A stretch of 64,000 nt of DNA from Odiellus spinosus (GCA_963920705.1 OY987226.1:17575100-17639099); one strand, 5' to 3'; counted from the first letter of the stretch, positions 1-13,716 are shown. A program made the numbers and translations. The notes: generated from the sequence alone by a model not told the origin.

Positions 1-211
1 TTTAAACTTATTTTCTTATCAAATTTGATCAAATGAAAGTTCGATCTATTGCCTTTCGATCAAACGAGCCTACGTGCTAAAGATTTTTTTACCAAATTCC
101 TTGATATTATTTTTACAAAATGAATTTTCCTAATTAAGATACAAAATTTAAAGTTTCTTTATTTGTTACAAATGCACCCATCCGTGAAAAAAATGTTGGT
201 TCAAGGATTAA
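1..211. other. Unassigned left edge
   Basis: AT-rich sequence with no recognised gene or repeat boundary before the first palindromic element. The short open frame beginning at 163 runs into that element and is not considered coding. Confidence 0.3.
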
Positions 212-635
212 ATGGAAACTTGGAGATAATTTTGAATTTATTTTCGGAATCACCATGCCAAAAAAGTATTCTAAAATTTTCAAAACAATTATTAGACACG
301 TTAATTTCTAAAGTTTGTAAATTAAATTCGGACCTATCACAATACTTCAGCCTTCAACAGCAGTTGTAACGTACTAACATTAAAAGAACCTGCCGGCGTT
401 TGACTCCAAGGTCTTGGCCATCAAATGATGGCCTATTCTTTTAACGTTATAGGACATTGCGAGCGCTGTTGAAGGCTTAAATAATATGATTGGTACAAAT
501 TGATATATACTTTTATTCAGACTTTACCTATCTTTAGAAATTAATTTAAACGTGTCTAAAAATTGCGAAAATAATCTGGAATACGTTTTTTGGCATGGTG
601 ATTCCGAAAATAAAAAGAAAGATACAAGTTTCCCT
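212..635. mobile_element. Degenerate TTAA-type palindromic MITE, GGAAACTTGGAG family, copy 1
   Basis: The left end follows TTAA (208-211) with a damaged first base, and the right end reads AAGTTTCCCT then TTAG. The interior shares CACCATGCCAAAAAAGTATT and CAGCCTTCAACAG with the copy at 4.0-4.4 kb. The centre (about 380-440) folds back on itself. It is the same family as the element at 12812-13217. Confidence 0.7.
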
Positions 636-3394
636 TTAGATTTGAGAAATTCCTTATGGCATGTGATGATTAAACGCGTCAAATTTACATTGAATTCTTT
701 ATCAAAATTCTTTATTAAAATATAATTTTAATAATTTTTCAACGGATTTCCTAGTACAACGCTGATGTTAAAATACTCTTTTAAAGCGTATCACTTTAAA
801 GCACTCGAACCTCGAAACAATAGTAACTTAACTTTGATATAAAGACATGAGATAAAACGTAACTTAGGCTATAACAATATTTATACGGGTGGAGTTAAAT
901 TTGGAGGCCCAACTACGAATGTTTTTTTTTTCTTTTTCTACACTAACTTACTATGTCATAATCCGTCAAACAAATTAAAGCCAAAGAAGTTAATGAAATA
1001 GTGAAAAGCGGAGAAAAGGTCGGTTATAAGTAATCAACTCTCCGTTGTAATTCAGCACGCGTTGCTTCTAATAATTTGAACACCTCGGAATGATAATATA
1101 TATCAAATTAACATTGTATCACGTGTCTTTTATATTAAATTCTTTATATTATTATATTATGTGGAACGGAAGTTCACGATATATATATTAAGAGTGTCTT
1201 TTCTTTTTCTTGGCTGCGTCGGCCTAGCCCGAATTATTATTGTTTACGCGCGATTTTATAACCATTTTGAGTGGTGAAAAACGGGAAATCAAAAGTGCCG
1301 GTCTAATTTTTTATTTTTTTTTCCTGCCTCAAATCTTCGAGTGTTATCTTAAATATTGTTTCATTTTTATTTTATCCTTTTCGAGATTTTATTTATTTTA
1401 TATTCGTCGAGGTCTTTAGAAGGATATATCTTGGAGGAATATTGTACGGGTCTCAATGACTGAGAATTTTCACATAAAGACGCGAGTGGTTCGATACTCT
1501 CGAATTCACTGTTCACCTGAGTTCAGCTTTGTCAGTACATTGAGTTCGAACGCTTATGAACTCTGAGTTCAAAAATTTTGTACAATTGAGTTCGCGAGTT
1601 TCAGCCCCCTCGTAAAGACGCGTATGCAGCTTTACCTGTTAACCCAGATCCTCGAACATTTATAAGTGCCATTCGAGCCGCTTGTAATCACTTTAGTACA
1701 ATCAAAGGTACAGCCTCTACACCGATTACACCGAGTGACTGGCCCCTTCTCAAGTACCCCCAAGAAACACAGATAGAAGCAGACAAATCAGTCGGCCACC
1801 ATTATAGTTTATTCCTCCAAGGATATATAAATCGCGTCCTTGTTGGGTCAACAATGGACCACACGCTAATGTTATATCTTACATTCTTTCCGCTCTTTGT
1901 TCATTCAATATTGTATAAGGCCATATGTATTTGATCCGGTCGCTAATTTATTTGGTATCACGCTGTTTTTACGGATAAAAATCAACCGAAATTAAAATTA
2001 AATAAATTTCATAATTTTGAATTCAACAAAAATGGACGAAAGTCATTTTAAATTTTGGTCCAAATTGCTGACATTATAATTTGAAGTTTCTTTACGCATC
2101 AACTCGGAGGTATGATATTTTTAATATGGATTTTTAATAGATAGAAAAAAAATAAATAAATAAATAAATACAATTCATAAATATTCGAAAAAATGGTGAC
2201 AGTATCACTTTAACGCAACTCAAGTGGTTAATATTTGATTTATCGCGTAGCACTAGCATAAATTATGTGCTTTTATAGATAGCGCACTCGTTTAATTATT
2301 CGTAAATATATTCCACGTACTACGAAAGAAATAAATTAAGAACTTAAAAAAATTCGAACCATTCCTGTTATTTTTCTAATAAATATCCACGATTACAAGG
2401 GTCTTATAAAGTTAGGCCATCAAGTTCACATTGTTAGAAAAAACAATTCAACGAATAATTAAGTCCGTTTAAACGACTTTATTATTTTAATGAGATTTTG
2501 GGGGGTTGATATCGTATCACTCAATGGCGACTTCGAAATGAAAACCCAAAAACATTATTCAGTTTCAACTTAAGAATGGATTTATTATACCATGTAGAAA
2601 AACTGGTTTTCTAACGAGAATTTCATTCCTTTCTAAGACTGTTACTGATTAGAGTATAATAACGAAACCATAGACTCACGATTAAGAGAAATATTAAATT
2701 TGAAACAATAACCTCCGGGGAGCTTGATTTCCATTGTTATAAATTTTCAATGCCCTTTTTTTGCGATATTTATGAGTCAAGTGTCAATGTCTGAAGTTTC
2801 TTTATTATTTTTGTTTGAATTAAAGCGTTTAATGAAGATATATTAGCGGGGAAACTAGTAGAGAAAAAATACGTAAATTAGTGAGGTGAAATTTAAAGGG
2901 CTAGAGACTACAAAAATGAACGAATTTATATTTTATACCAAAAGTCTATCACTTCATTCCGGATTCAAACACCTACTTTCACGCGTTTCACGCTCGCACG
3001 CTAATGATTTGAGACACTCTAGCGGCCGCAGTCGGTATAAATAGTGAAATTGGAAGCATCAGTCTTTGGAGAAATTCTGGAGTTGGGGGGGGGGGGGCAA
3101 TATGGTCAAGCGCGGCCCGCCTAAATTCCGCTTCAGCTGTAATAGCGAGAGCCAATATACAAATCTTAGCTAATAGAAACTGCTTACGCAAAATATTAAT
3201 TTCCCTGAAGATGCCGCGATATTTTTTGATCTCGAAATGTCTATTAACTCGTAATTATAGGACTGTATAGGACATTTCGAGGATGCAGAATAATATAGTA
3301 CAGGTTTAAAAATATATGATTTTATAGGAATTCTAGGGCTGCCTGAATATTGTGTACTTTTAACTTGGGATAGATGATTTTTATAAAGCAAGAA

Positions 3395-3435
<41 letters not shown>

Positions 3436-4005
3436 AAAAAGAGAATCCCAAACCCTTTAATTTAAACTTTCTTGATTTGTACCTACACGTTTGAACTTTG
3501 AACGGAGTAATTGTAAAATTATAATTGTTCAAATACTTTAGTTAACCAGTTAACTAGTGACTACGGAGTGGTACGAATAATTAACATCCTTAAAATGGTC
3601 ATACATTGAGGTATGAAAATATTTTTTATACAAGGTATTAATTCGCTAATTAAGGTTGAAACCTTTTTTGGGAAGGGTGTGTTGGTGTTCCTTGATGGCC
3701 TATAATTCATTATCTCATCGAATAATCGTTTATAACTATGGCCGAAAACTTGAAGGACATCAGTTTTAATTTTGTTCTTGACCTTACGAGCTTAACCTCG
3801 ATCGTAAATTTTAATTAAAACTAATAAATTCGGGTATATTTTGTCGAAATTTAATTGGAAACTTTTATTCTTGGTGGTTTATCTCGTTATAATAGATTTT
3901 AATTAAATTACTTCTTTATACGCAATTGTTTTACGGATCTTATCGCGACGTGGTACGATTTAAAAATTAGAAATATATTTTTTACGATTGTGGTGAGGTT
4001 ATTAA
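636..4005. other. Gene-poor stretch with simple repeats
   Basis: No exon recognised on either strand. Holds recurring GAGTTCG/GAGTTCA words (about 1500-1600), an (AAAT)n run near 2150-2170, a G-run at 3086-3097 and an A-run of about 33 at 3400-3432. Several short open frames overlap the G-run but have no splice support. Confidence 0.4.
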
Positions 4006-4357
4006 AGTGAGGCTGTTACCTTTTTTGAAATGAAAACCAAATGAAAATTGAGTTTCATTTTCGGAAAGATTATTTTTACCACCATGCCAAAAAAGTATTC
4101 GACAATTTTTAGACACGTTTTTAGTGTTTAAATAAATTTTTGAAGTTTGGTAGAATTTGAAAAAAATAAATATAAATTCGGCCAATCACATTAATTTCAG
4201 CCTTCAACAGTTCTTGTAATGTCCTAACATTGAATTAATAGGCCGGAGTTTGATGTCCAATTTAAACACCAAAAACGTGTTTAAAAATTACGAAAAAATT
4301 ACTGGATTCGCAAAAATAAATTCAAAAGCTGTTCCATTTTTAGCTTCAAGTTGCCCT
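4006..4357. mobile_element. TTAA-type palindromic MITE, GGAAACTTGGAG family, copy 2
   Basis: The right end is AGCTTCAAGTTGCCCT followed by TTAA (4358-4361); the left end is degenerate after TTAA at 4002-4005. It shares the internal words ACCATGCCAAAAAAGTATTC and CAGCCTTCAACAG with the first copy. Confidence 0.65.
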
Positions 4358-5893
4358 TTAAATAGTACAAAGAAAAAAAAATATGTAAAAAATGGTGACA
4401 GATTCACTTGAATACTAAAGTGGTTGCGGTACTCGGAAACAATTATATCTTTGATAAAATGTAAGATAATTTAACTTATTAGGCTAATTAAACCAAGGTT
4501 ATACTTTATACACAGTGTTTATTATTTTCAACCACATAAAAAAAATCATTGAATTTCACTGTTATATTTAATCTCAAAAGAAAGAAATTTCCCCTCCTAC
4601 TTCAAGATGAAGATTAGGGTATCAATTCGTAAGATTAACAGGAAGTAGCTAGTAGCCAAAGGACATAACAGGAGACAAGAGAATCTATTCTAAGCAATAA
4701 GAAAAGGCGGGGAAATTAGCGTTAGGTTGCGATAAATAATAAGAATTATTTAAAAAAAATTCTTCTTCTAGAATTCATTTGTCATGTGACAAACTTTTTT
4801 TCCATTAATTTAATCTTGAATGCTTCTAATGGTATAAATATTTTGCATTTTTACGGAAAATTCAAGATATACCCACAATTTTAGGGATAACCCCTAGCTG
4901 GCAAAAAAATAACAAAATTCAATCCGAGACGAAGAAGACAAACATTTGAACCTTATGGTGGCGATCGACAACTGATGTATTATAATCAATTTTAAAAAGA
5001 CTAGCAACTCGACTCGAGCCTTTTCTTCGCGGTTCTATTTCTTAACTATCGAACGCGTACGGGTAATTGAAGATAAATGGAGTCTAGTGATCAAAGAAGG
5101 TAACTTCACGGTCACGTACACGTTAATCAAAATGCGATATAAATATTTCGTAACCTGTGTCTCGAGTAGTCAACTAAGAGTCATAAAATTAATCGCAAAA
5201 AAATACCACGAATCAGTTCATATATTTTGTACGATAATCCCATATCGTAAATCGCGCTAAATTCTCGACCATTGGCGTGAGAGTTAAATTGAACTTGACA
5301 CTTTAATTTTAAGAAAGTGCCATCGGATTTCTGCTGAATACTATAATTTCAAATTTCTCAAGAAATAGGTGAATAATAATTGAATTTCGTAAGAAACATC
5401 CACTCGAACTAATTGAAAAGGATAATAATATTAACGTCGGCAAAAACTCAAGATTACAAAAACAATAAAATATAAAGAAATACAATGTCTGGTCGAAAGG
5501 AAACTATCGAATGGCGTGCCAATACAACAAATATCACCCTACGCTCGAATGATCACCAAAAACAATAGAAACTCCGAGTGCCCTCAAAAAATACACAATT
5601 ATACCATTTTTTCGAGTAAAGCCCTAGTTAAAGAAAGTGAAAACGCTCAGAAAAAGTCCTAATCTTTTTAGCTTGAAATCGTACTATGGTTAAATCGCCT
5701 AAAAGGGTCCCATTCGCCTTTGTCTCTGATCGGAACTCAACGTGAAATAAGTTAATCCGCTGTTAGAGTGGGTGCCGATTTTTGTGGCAGCTGATAAGGA
5801 TTGCGATGGATTGGAACCCAGTTAGCTTCCACCCGTACAAATTAAGCGATTTCAAACCGAGATAAAAACGAATTAAGAATGTCACGATTTTTG

Positions 5894-5938
<45 letters not shown>

Positions 5939-7896
5939 GGTATACATTTAATTGAGATTAACAGAATGGAACGTACCCAACAGTTGGATATATCAAATGA
6001 TATAGATTATTAAGTTTCAAAATTATTTGGAACTTGTACGGGTACGTCAAGCGGCTAAATTTAATCAAAACGAATAGGCATTGCACGTGACTAAAGAACT
6101 GTAGAAGGAAAAGGTAGTTTCACGTACAAGTACGCGTTTCATTTAGGGATTTTAAATATCTTGTTTCATATCTTTATAAAATTACCACAGCTGATTGAAA
6201 CGGTGTTTTCTTGCATTTGAAAATAATTTAATGCACAAAATTATATTAATTTAACTCAAAATGCTTGTTATGTCTCTAAATTAATAACCCTAAATCAAAT
6301 AAATGAAATTCAAACTGGCGCTCGATCTTCGAGTTTAATTTTAAGATGCATCTATGAAATAAATAAATCTTGTGGTCTGCGGGGCGAGGCGTGGGGCCAC
6401 TGTAGTTACGCAATGTAACGACTTGTTTTCGTGGCCAAAGTTAAGTTCTCAATTAGATTTAATTCATTTTTTCTTAAGATTTTCAACTTAGGAAAGTTAT
6501 TTTTGCGTAAAGTTTTGGAGTTAAGTTGTTTTCGCTCTAAGAAAGCGGCGTGCTAATTTGTATTTAAAAATCTAGTTAGCACGCTACGTTATAAAAAGAC
6601 AATCTACTCCTAGTATAGAGATGAACTAGAATAGAGATATGTACTACATATGCACCAAAGCCAACACGCTGGGCCCATAGAGGTAGAATATGCTGTGTCT
6701 AAGACGCGCTTTCAATCAAGATTTTTGTTGGCCAAAAATCGAGCATTTGCGTCAAAACAAAGTTGAAGCCTAACATCAATCACTATCCCACTTTAGTACA
6801 GTCAAAACTACGCGACTGTACACCGATTACGTACCTGACAAAACATTTAAGACTACTTCGTGTTAGCATAAATAAATTCACATGGTTCAATAAGTTATTA
6901 AAGTTAGTCAGTTTCACGTACATGTACGCGTTACGGGTACCATTTTCAATATCCCTATTATAATTAAATAAATGCGAAACTGTATTGTAGGTTTGAACGG
7001 GCCTTGTTGGGTGTCGACTCTAGCATTTCAATTTCAATTTTACAATAAAATTAAGTAGGCTTAGCGTCGATAGAGACTTAACCTCAATCTAATTTTATTG
7101 AAATATTCGAATTTAACGATAATATTGAAGAAATATGTCTAAACAATACGATTTGAAGTTTGTTTCTTAAAAGGAAAAAAACACGGAAGTTCTCCAACTT
7201 ATTAGAAATTCGTGAGTTGCCGTTTAAATATAATAATACTTTTTAATATTTGTAAACCCATTATTATTTAAATCTTTCGCGGTAGTCCGGAGAAATGTTC
7301 GCTAACGTACAATCGAAATTAGATTAATTATCTAAAGTAGGTGTTGGCTCTAACACCAACTCCATTTTTTTTTTTTTTTTTTGGCCTCTTAATTACGTAT
7401 CCAGGATTTTTAATGGAAGTCTCCGAAAACGTATATTTTGAACTCGTACGTATACGTGAAGCTTTAAACTTTAATAACAAGTAAAGCGACTATCTGCGAT
7501 TTGTAAGCCCTGATTTGTGCATAAGGGAAAGAGATTTTAAAGGGATAATATCTAAAGCAGATCGGGCCTTTAACTAAAATAACATCACGTACCCGTTTCG
7601 TTACAAGTATACGATAGAAGTTCTAAACTTATGTTGTTACGAAACGAAATTGCTCTCAAAGTTTTTCATCTAATGTTAGGAATTAAATGGGGTTATTATT
7701 CGTTCCTCGCATCAAGAGAGTTCCGGTTGCAGAACTGGTCAAAAACACAAAAAGGGATTATATTCCATTTAAAATTAAAAAATTATTAAAAGTTGGACTA
7801 TTTTCAAAGGCGCTAGATTTTCAAATTTTATTTTAAGGTTAATAAATATTAATCTACATCTATGTTCTGGAGGGAGCAAAATTAAAATACTATTTA
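4358..7896. other. Gene-poor stretch with short CACGTAC palindromic repeats
   Basis: No gene recognised. Short foldback repeats recur: 6030-6140 starts with AACTTGTACGGGTACGTCAA and ends with its imperfect inverse TTTCACGTACAAGTACGCG; related ends occur near 5105, 6910, 7445 and 7590. A pure A-run lies at about 5898-5934. Part of the AGGGACTATCTGCG family lies at about 7480-7575. Confidence 0.45.
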
Positions 7897-8391
7897 CAGG
7901 GCTCCCAGCGCATAGCCCAGAAAAAATTATAGGTATTATAGGTTTTAAAAGCCAAAAATATAGGTAATTTATAGGTCCAAAAATATCAATTTATAGGACT
8001 TTTTATAGGTTTTTAGTTTCGAAAAATAGGGGTTTTATAGGTAGGTTTCGCTGACATGTAATGCAATATAGATTCTATAGCCTATAGACCTGTCCCTCTG
8101 CCTTTCTTTGGCACTACTAGCTACTCACGCCCACTCTCGACAGTCTACCTAACCTCTAAAAAAATAGAGTAATAATTACCAGTGACCTAGGAGAGGAAAC
8201 CTTGCACTTTTTCAAGTAAAAGTATAATTTTTATAGTTATATAGATCATTCTTTTCGAATTTTATCACCTAAATTGAACAAATTCCCCAAAAAATAGGTA
8301 TTATAGGTTAAAAAGTGAAATTATAGGTTTTTATAGGATCACTTCAGAATTATAGGTAATTATAGGTATTATAGGTGGTCTGGGAGCCCTG
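7897..8391. mobile_element. Inverted-repeat element, CAGGGCTCCCAG family, copy 1
   Basis: It begins CAGGGCTCCCAG and ends with the exact reverse complement CTGGGAGCCCTG. TATTTA stands directly outside both ends (7891-7896 and 8392-8397). The interior is full of ATTATAGGT words. It has no open frame, so it is non-autonomous. A second copy lies in the last PIGU intron. The CAGGG ends resemble hAT elements, but the duplicated target length is not the usual eight. Confidence 0.85.
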
Positions 8392-10254
8392 TATTTACAA
8401 ACGTTTCGAATTATTCTTCCCATAGCGTCACAGGTAAATAAGCCATGATTTATTTGTGATAATGCTTATTGAATAAGGACCCCCCCCCCCCCCACCCTAT
8501 AAAAAAATATGTTAATTAGAAGTCGACTTATAATTTAAGCCCGTTTGTTGTCAAAATCGACCAAGATTTAAATTTTGGTCGCAGCTAGCGGTTGCCAATT
8601 AAGAGTCAAAATTAATTTTCCCCAATTAAACAAATATTTTCACGGTTTCATTATTACGTTAAGCGAGAGTGTAAGGTGTTGTTTCGAGTATTAGTGTCAG
8701 CAAATGTCAGGGTAACGGGCTACAAGGTTTCTAACCCAATTAATTTTCTGACCAAAGAAAATCAAAATCGCAAAAGGGAAAGACAGATTTGAGAGAAATA
8801 AGCTTCTTTCAATCTTTCTCTATCAGTTGGGCGACACCTTGGCGACACTCGAATACAAAGCGCATATTGTTCTAAGAAAACTAAATAAAATAGAATAAGA
8901 CGCGAACGATTAGCGCTCCTTAGAATTAAAGTGACGATAAATGGAATTCGAGTCGGGATTTTCAGGGAGCTTCATTACAACATGGACAACTGTAGAGGGA
9001 TCCACGACAAAATAGCAGGCGCAATAGGTTTTTGCTTGATATATAAAATTATTGAATATTATTTAGTTTTCTGTAGATGACGCTATGATCGTAGTGTGGG
9101 ACAAACTAGAGGGCCTCAGATCGAAGTGCCGGTTATTTAACCACCGTCATGGTATGTCCCTCTACAGTATACTTGGTCCATGATTACAGAATCACGCGGT
9201 TACTCCATTGGATTATGCTTTTTGGCCGCTACTATCGCTACGTAGTTCTGCCCATAATTATACGTGATATCACCCACACGTGAATGTGGCGTTTGTCAAA
9301 CCAAGTCACGATTTCCCACATTCTACGTCATCAAGCGGAAAAACTTGTATATTTCTGTCATTTTAAATTTGAAGTTTCTTTCTTCAAGCGTAACCCAAAG
9401 GTGTACAATTTTGAATATAGTTTTTTAATAGAATGTGAAAAAAATAATTGTGACATCGTCACTTTAAGTTAAGCTGTTTGCGCCAGAGTTCGTACAAAAA
9501 AAAATAAAATTAAGACGAAAAGTGATTGGCAATTACCAATAGGGAACCTTGTTAACTTAAGTGACAGCCTTTTAATTTGTTAAACAATTGGAAATTTTGC
9601 TTTCAATACTTGTTAAACAATAGTTTTTATAAATATCTTGATGTCTTAGCGAAAAATATTTGGTAAAGTTCAAACATTTCACATTGATTTGTATATACGT
9701 TCGAAGTTAGGATTTCTACCTTTGATTCAGAGATTACGGTTAATTATACAGTTTTGAATTTGTTGAATGATGGAGTTTCCTAATTTTACATCAGAATCTT
9801 AGGGTTATTGATCTAAATCATTAGATCATTCTATTTCTTGGGCAAGTTAAAAACCAGAATAGTAACTAAAGACGTTTAATGCATTAAATATAAATACATT
9901 GAAAATTAAATAGTTTTTAATTAAATTGAGAAAACCGCATGTTATATTCATCGGGGATGTAGTACGTACGAAGATGCATGTAGTCTAAAAGGGTGCAGCA
10001 TTCAAGCAACCACCGTTTTTAGATCCTCCCCGAATTTCGTATTGCTTTTCTTATACGATCATTCCAAACGAAGGACTTAACACCTACCAATGCTGGGATT
10101 AGGCTTAACCGAGGGTCTAACCACTCGCCAAAATATTCTAGCCTTGATTTGTGATTTTTAGATTTTTTTTTTTTTTTTTTTTTTGGATTACGTGATTTTT
10201 TTTATTGTGTTTTTTTCTAGATTTTTTTTCATTTTTTTCGTGATAATTTCGTGA
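8392..10254. other. Gene-poor stretch
   Basis: No exon, RNA gene or transposon boundary recognised. A C-run occupies about 8480-8494 and a T-run about 10165-10184. The short open frame at 9284-9472 shows no homology that I know. Confidence 0.35.
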
Positions 10255-11840
10255 TTATTTAATTATTTCGTCATTATTCGATAATGTCGTCATATTATTC
10301 GATAATGTCGTCATATTATTCGATAATGTCGTCATATTATTCGATAATGTCGTCATATTATTCGATAATGTCGTCATATTATTCGATAATGTCGTCATAT
10401 TATTCGATAATGTCGTCATATTATTCGATAATGTCGTCATATTATTCGATAATGTCGTCATATTATTCGATAATGTCGTCATATTATTCGATAATGTCGT
10501 CATATTATTCGATAATGTCGTCATATTATTCGATATTTCGTCATATTATTCGATATTTCGTCATATTATTCGATATTTCGTCATATTATTCGATCTTTCG
10601 TCATATTATTCGATCTTTCGTCATATTATTCGATCTTTCGTCATATTATTCGATCTTTCGTCATATTATTCGAAATTTCGTCATATTATTCGATATTTCG
10701 TCATATTATTCGATATTTCGTCATATTATGCGATATTTCGTCATATTATGCGATATTTCGTCATATTATGCGATATTTCGTCATATTATGCGATATTTCG
10801 TCATATTATGCGATATTTCGTCATATTATGCGATATTTCGTCATATTATTCGATATTTCGTCATATTATTCGATATTTCGTCATATTCGATATTTCGTCA
10901 TATTCGATATTTCGTCATATTCGATATTGCGTCATATTCGATATTGCGTCATATTATTCGATATTGCGTCATATTATTCGATATTGCGTCATATTATTCA
11001 ATTTTGTCGATCGATAATTTCGTCACTATTTGATAATTTCGTCATTTGATAATTTCGTCATTTGATAATTTCGTCATTTGATAATTTCGTCATTTGATAA
11101 TTTCGTCATTTGATAATTTCCTCATTATTTGGTAATTTCCTCATTATTTGGTAATTTCCTCATTATTTGGTAATTTCCTCATTATTTGGTAATTTCCTCA
11201 TTATTTGGTAATTTCCTCATTATTTGGTAATTTCCTCATTATTTGGTAATTTCCTCATTACTTGGTAATTTCCTCATTACTTGGTAATTTCCTCATTACT
11301 TGGTAATTTCGTCATTACTTGGTAATTTCGTCATTACTTGGTAATTTCGTCATTACTTGGTAATTTCGTCATTACTTGGTAATTTCGTCATTACTTGGTA
11401 ATTTCGTCATTACTTGGTAATTTCGTCATTACTTGGTAATTTCGTCATTACTTGGTAATTTCGTCATTACTTGGTAATTTCGTCATTACTTGGTAATTTC
11501 GTCATTACTTGGTAATTTCGTCATTACTTGGTAATTTCGTCATTACTTGGTAATTTCGTCATTTGGTAATTTCGTCATTTCATAATTTCGTCATTTCATA
11601 ATTTCGTCATTTCATAACTTCGTCATTTCATAATTTCGTCATTTCATAATTTCGTCATTATTTGATTATAGCGTCATTATTTGATTATTTCGTCATTATT
11701 TGATTATTTCGTCATTATTTGGTTATTTGGTCATTATTTGATTATTTCGTCAAATGTTTGATTATTTCGTCATTATTTGGTTATTTGGTCATTATTTGAT
11801 TATTTCGTCAAATGTTTGATTATTTCGTGATTATCTCGTG
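10255..11840. repeat. Tandem array of TCGTCAT-type units in successive variants
   Basis: Blocks of 17-21-base units follow one another: ATTATTCGATAATGTCGTCAT first, then units with CGATATTTCGTCAT, CGATCTTTCGTCAT and ATTATGCGATATTTCG. Next are short TTTGATAATTTCGTCA units, then TTATTTGGTAATTTCCTCA, TTACTTGGTAATTTCGTCA, and finally degenerate TGATTATTTCGTCA units. The blocks are internally uniform and change sharply. Long open frames on both strands are by-products of the repeat. It lies downstream of HSF. Confidence 0.95.
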
Positions 11841-12811
11841 ATTTAATGTTATTCGTGATTTGATTTTTTCGCGACTATCTGTTTTTTTTCGTGATTTGAT
11901 TTTTTCGTGACTATCTGTTTTTTTTTTTTGTGATTTGATTATTCGTGACTATTTGATTATGATTATTGATTTTCTGGATTATCTGAGTGACTAGCCCCTC
12001 GGGCTTGGCGCGTTTAAGGGAGAATGCAAGCGACAAATAAACGCCATTAGTAAATATACTTAAAGGGAGAATGCAGCCCTAAAAATAAATAGCCATGTAG
12101 GAAAATATGCATAAAGTTTGTGTCCCTTTAAACATAAAATTATGTGGAGGAGATATTAAAGAAACCCGCTACGCCATTAACGAAAAAAAAAAAAAAAAAA
12201 AAATCGTACATCTTCAAATAGGCGAAACTAAAACGAAATTTATCGAAATGCTCAATTTCACAACACGGGTTCTATTCCTTTTAACTTTAAAAAATTATTT
12301 AAAACCTCAAGTTGTTTAGTTTGCTTTATTAAAATTATTACATAACAAGGGTCTCCTTTTCAAAGATTCCTTGAAAATGAAAGTAATTTCCAGGCATGTC
12401 GTGGTTTGAGTTATTCAAATTTTAACTAAAACATGGAAAAATTAAAGAGAAAAAAAGGGGGTCCAATTTGTTTTTGGGAATATTTATAAAAATTTTAGAA
12501 TAATTATAAACTAGAGAAAAATATCAAAAAGAAAATTATTCAACGCAACTATTAGTTAAAGTATCTTATTAGCAAAGATAATGTAAGCGTCAACTAGTTT
12601 AGAAATTGTTATTGAGCCGTCTTGGCTTTGAGAAAATAAATAAAACTTGAGAAAATTTATTAATACTGTTAAAATGTTGTTTAAGAAATATTTTCTGACT
12701 TAAAACCAAATTAATAGTTAAAAAGTGTTGGCCTGATATCGTAATTTAACCCATATCGTAGTTTAACCGGTATGTCAAAATTAATAAATCAGAACTAATA
12801 CTTAAATTTAA
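11841..12811. other. Region between tandem array and next MITE
   Basis: No gene recognised. Two left ends of another TTAA family lie near each other: AAGGGAGAATGCAAGC at about 12016 and TTAAAGGGAGAATGCAGCC from 12060. A run of about 20 A lies at 12183-12202. These are probably broken element ends. Confidence 0.4.
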
Positions 12812-13217
12812 AGGGAAACTTGGAGCTAAAAATGTAATAGTTTTTGAATTTATTTTCAGAATCACCATGCAAGTTCTAGGCAAGTTTTGGTGTTTAAATT
12901 AATTTCTGAAGTTTGGTTAAATTTCTATAAGACTCGGGCCAGTCATATTATTTCAGCCTTCAACTGCGCTTGTAATGTCCTAACATTGAAGAATAGGCCG
13001 GCATTTGATGTTCAAGACTTTCAGCATCAAACGCCAGCCTATTCTTTCTGATTGGCCCGAATTTATACTTACATTCACATTTAAACAAACTTTTGAAATT
13101 AATTTAAACACAAAAATGGTGATTAAAAATGCTAGAAAATTCTCGAATACGTTTTTTGGCATAGTGATTAAGAAAATAAATGCAAAAGATGTTACATTTT
13201 TAGCTCCAAGTTTCCCT
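12812..13217. mobile_element. TTAA-flanked palindromic MITE (T2/Kolobok-like), AGGGAAACTTGGAGC family
   Basis: Best copy of the family. TTAA at 12808-12811 and 13218-13221; ends AGGGAAACTTGGAGC and GCTCCAAGTTTCCCT. The halves are loose inverse copies, and the centre (about 12988-13047) holds AGAATAGGCCGGCATTTGA facing its inverse. No coding capacity. It lies just downstream of HSF. Confidence 0.9.
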
Positions 13218-13716
13218 TTAACCTGATATTGGGCTTAGGGTTAAACAACAAGGAATACATTTACGAGGGTACTAGCTTTATCTCCGTCAGGAGTTCAATG
13301 CTCGTTTCGTTTACTTGTCTTTCTCCCTTACTCTTCGACAGAGGCGCCATCCGTTTTAAGCATTATAGTTCTTCAACAAATTTTAATTTTACATCCTCGT
13401 GAGACGTAACAATAAGAATAGAAATATTGGCATCTAGTTTACGCCAAAACATTGAAAGAAATTCATAAAGTAGAAATCTCAAATAAAATTGAAAAAATGC
13501 TGGATTTTTAATGAAATTGGGGTTTGTTTCCCGAACTTTTACGAGCCCTTTTAAAATTACGTTAGTCATCAATTTTTCAGGTTAACTGCGTGCTAACTCG
13601 TTAATTATATTAACGCACCCAGGCAAGTATTTATTTTGCGTGTTACAGATTCAAATAAAAAAGGTTACATTTTGAAACCCTACTCTTTCCAAGCGAATTT
13701 CAATTTCCCAAAAAAA
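13218..13716. other. Downstream flank of HSF
   Basis: Contains the likely HSF poly(A) signal (13630-13635, minus strand). Nothing else recognised; the minus-strand frame at 13363-13572 has no support. Confidence 0.35.

Noticed and set aside
1480-1600. GTTCGA-containing words suggesting a tRNA T-arm
   Set aside because: No cloverleaf, no A-box at the right distance; the words are part of local GAGTTCG repeats.
3400-3432. A-run as the tail of a retroposed element
   Set aside because: No target duplication, no upstream polymerase III or retrotransposon sequence recognised; similar A-runs occur at 5.9 and 42.7 kb without context.
10255-11049. Long open frames on both strands (up to 249 codons) of repeated Tyr/Ser/Ile or Met-Thr-Leu-Ser peptides
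   Set aside because: They arise because the tandem unit is a multiple of three and lacks stops; several frames are open at once and no gene signals flank them.
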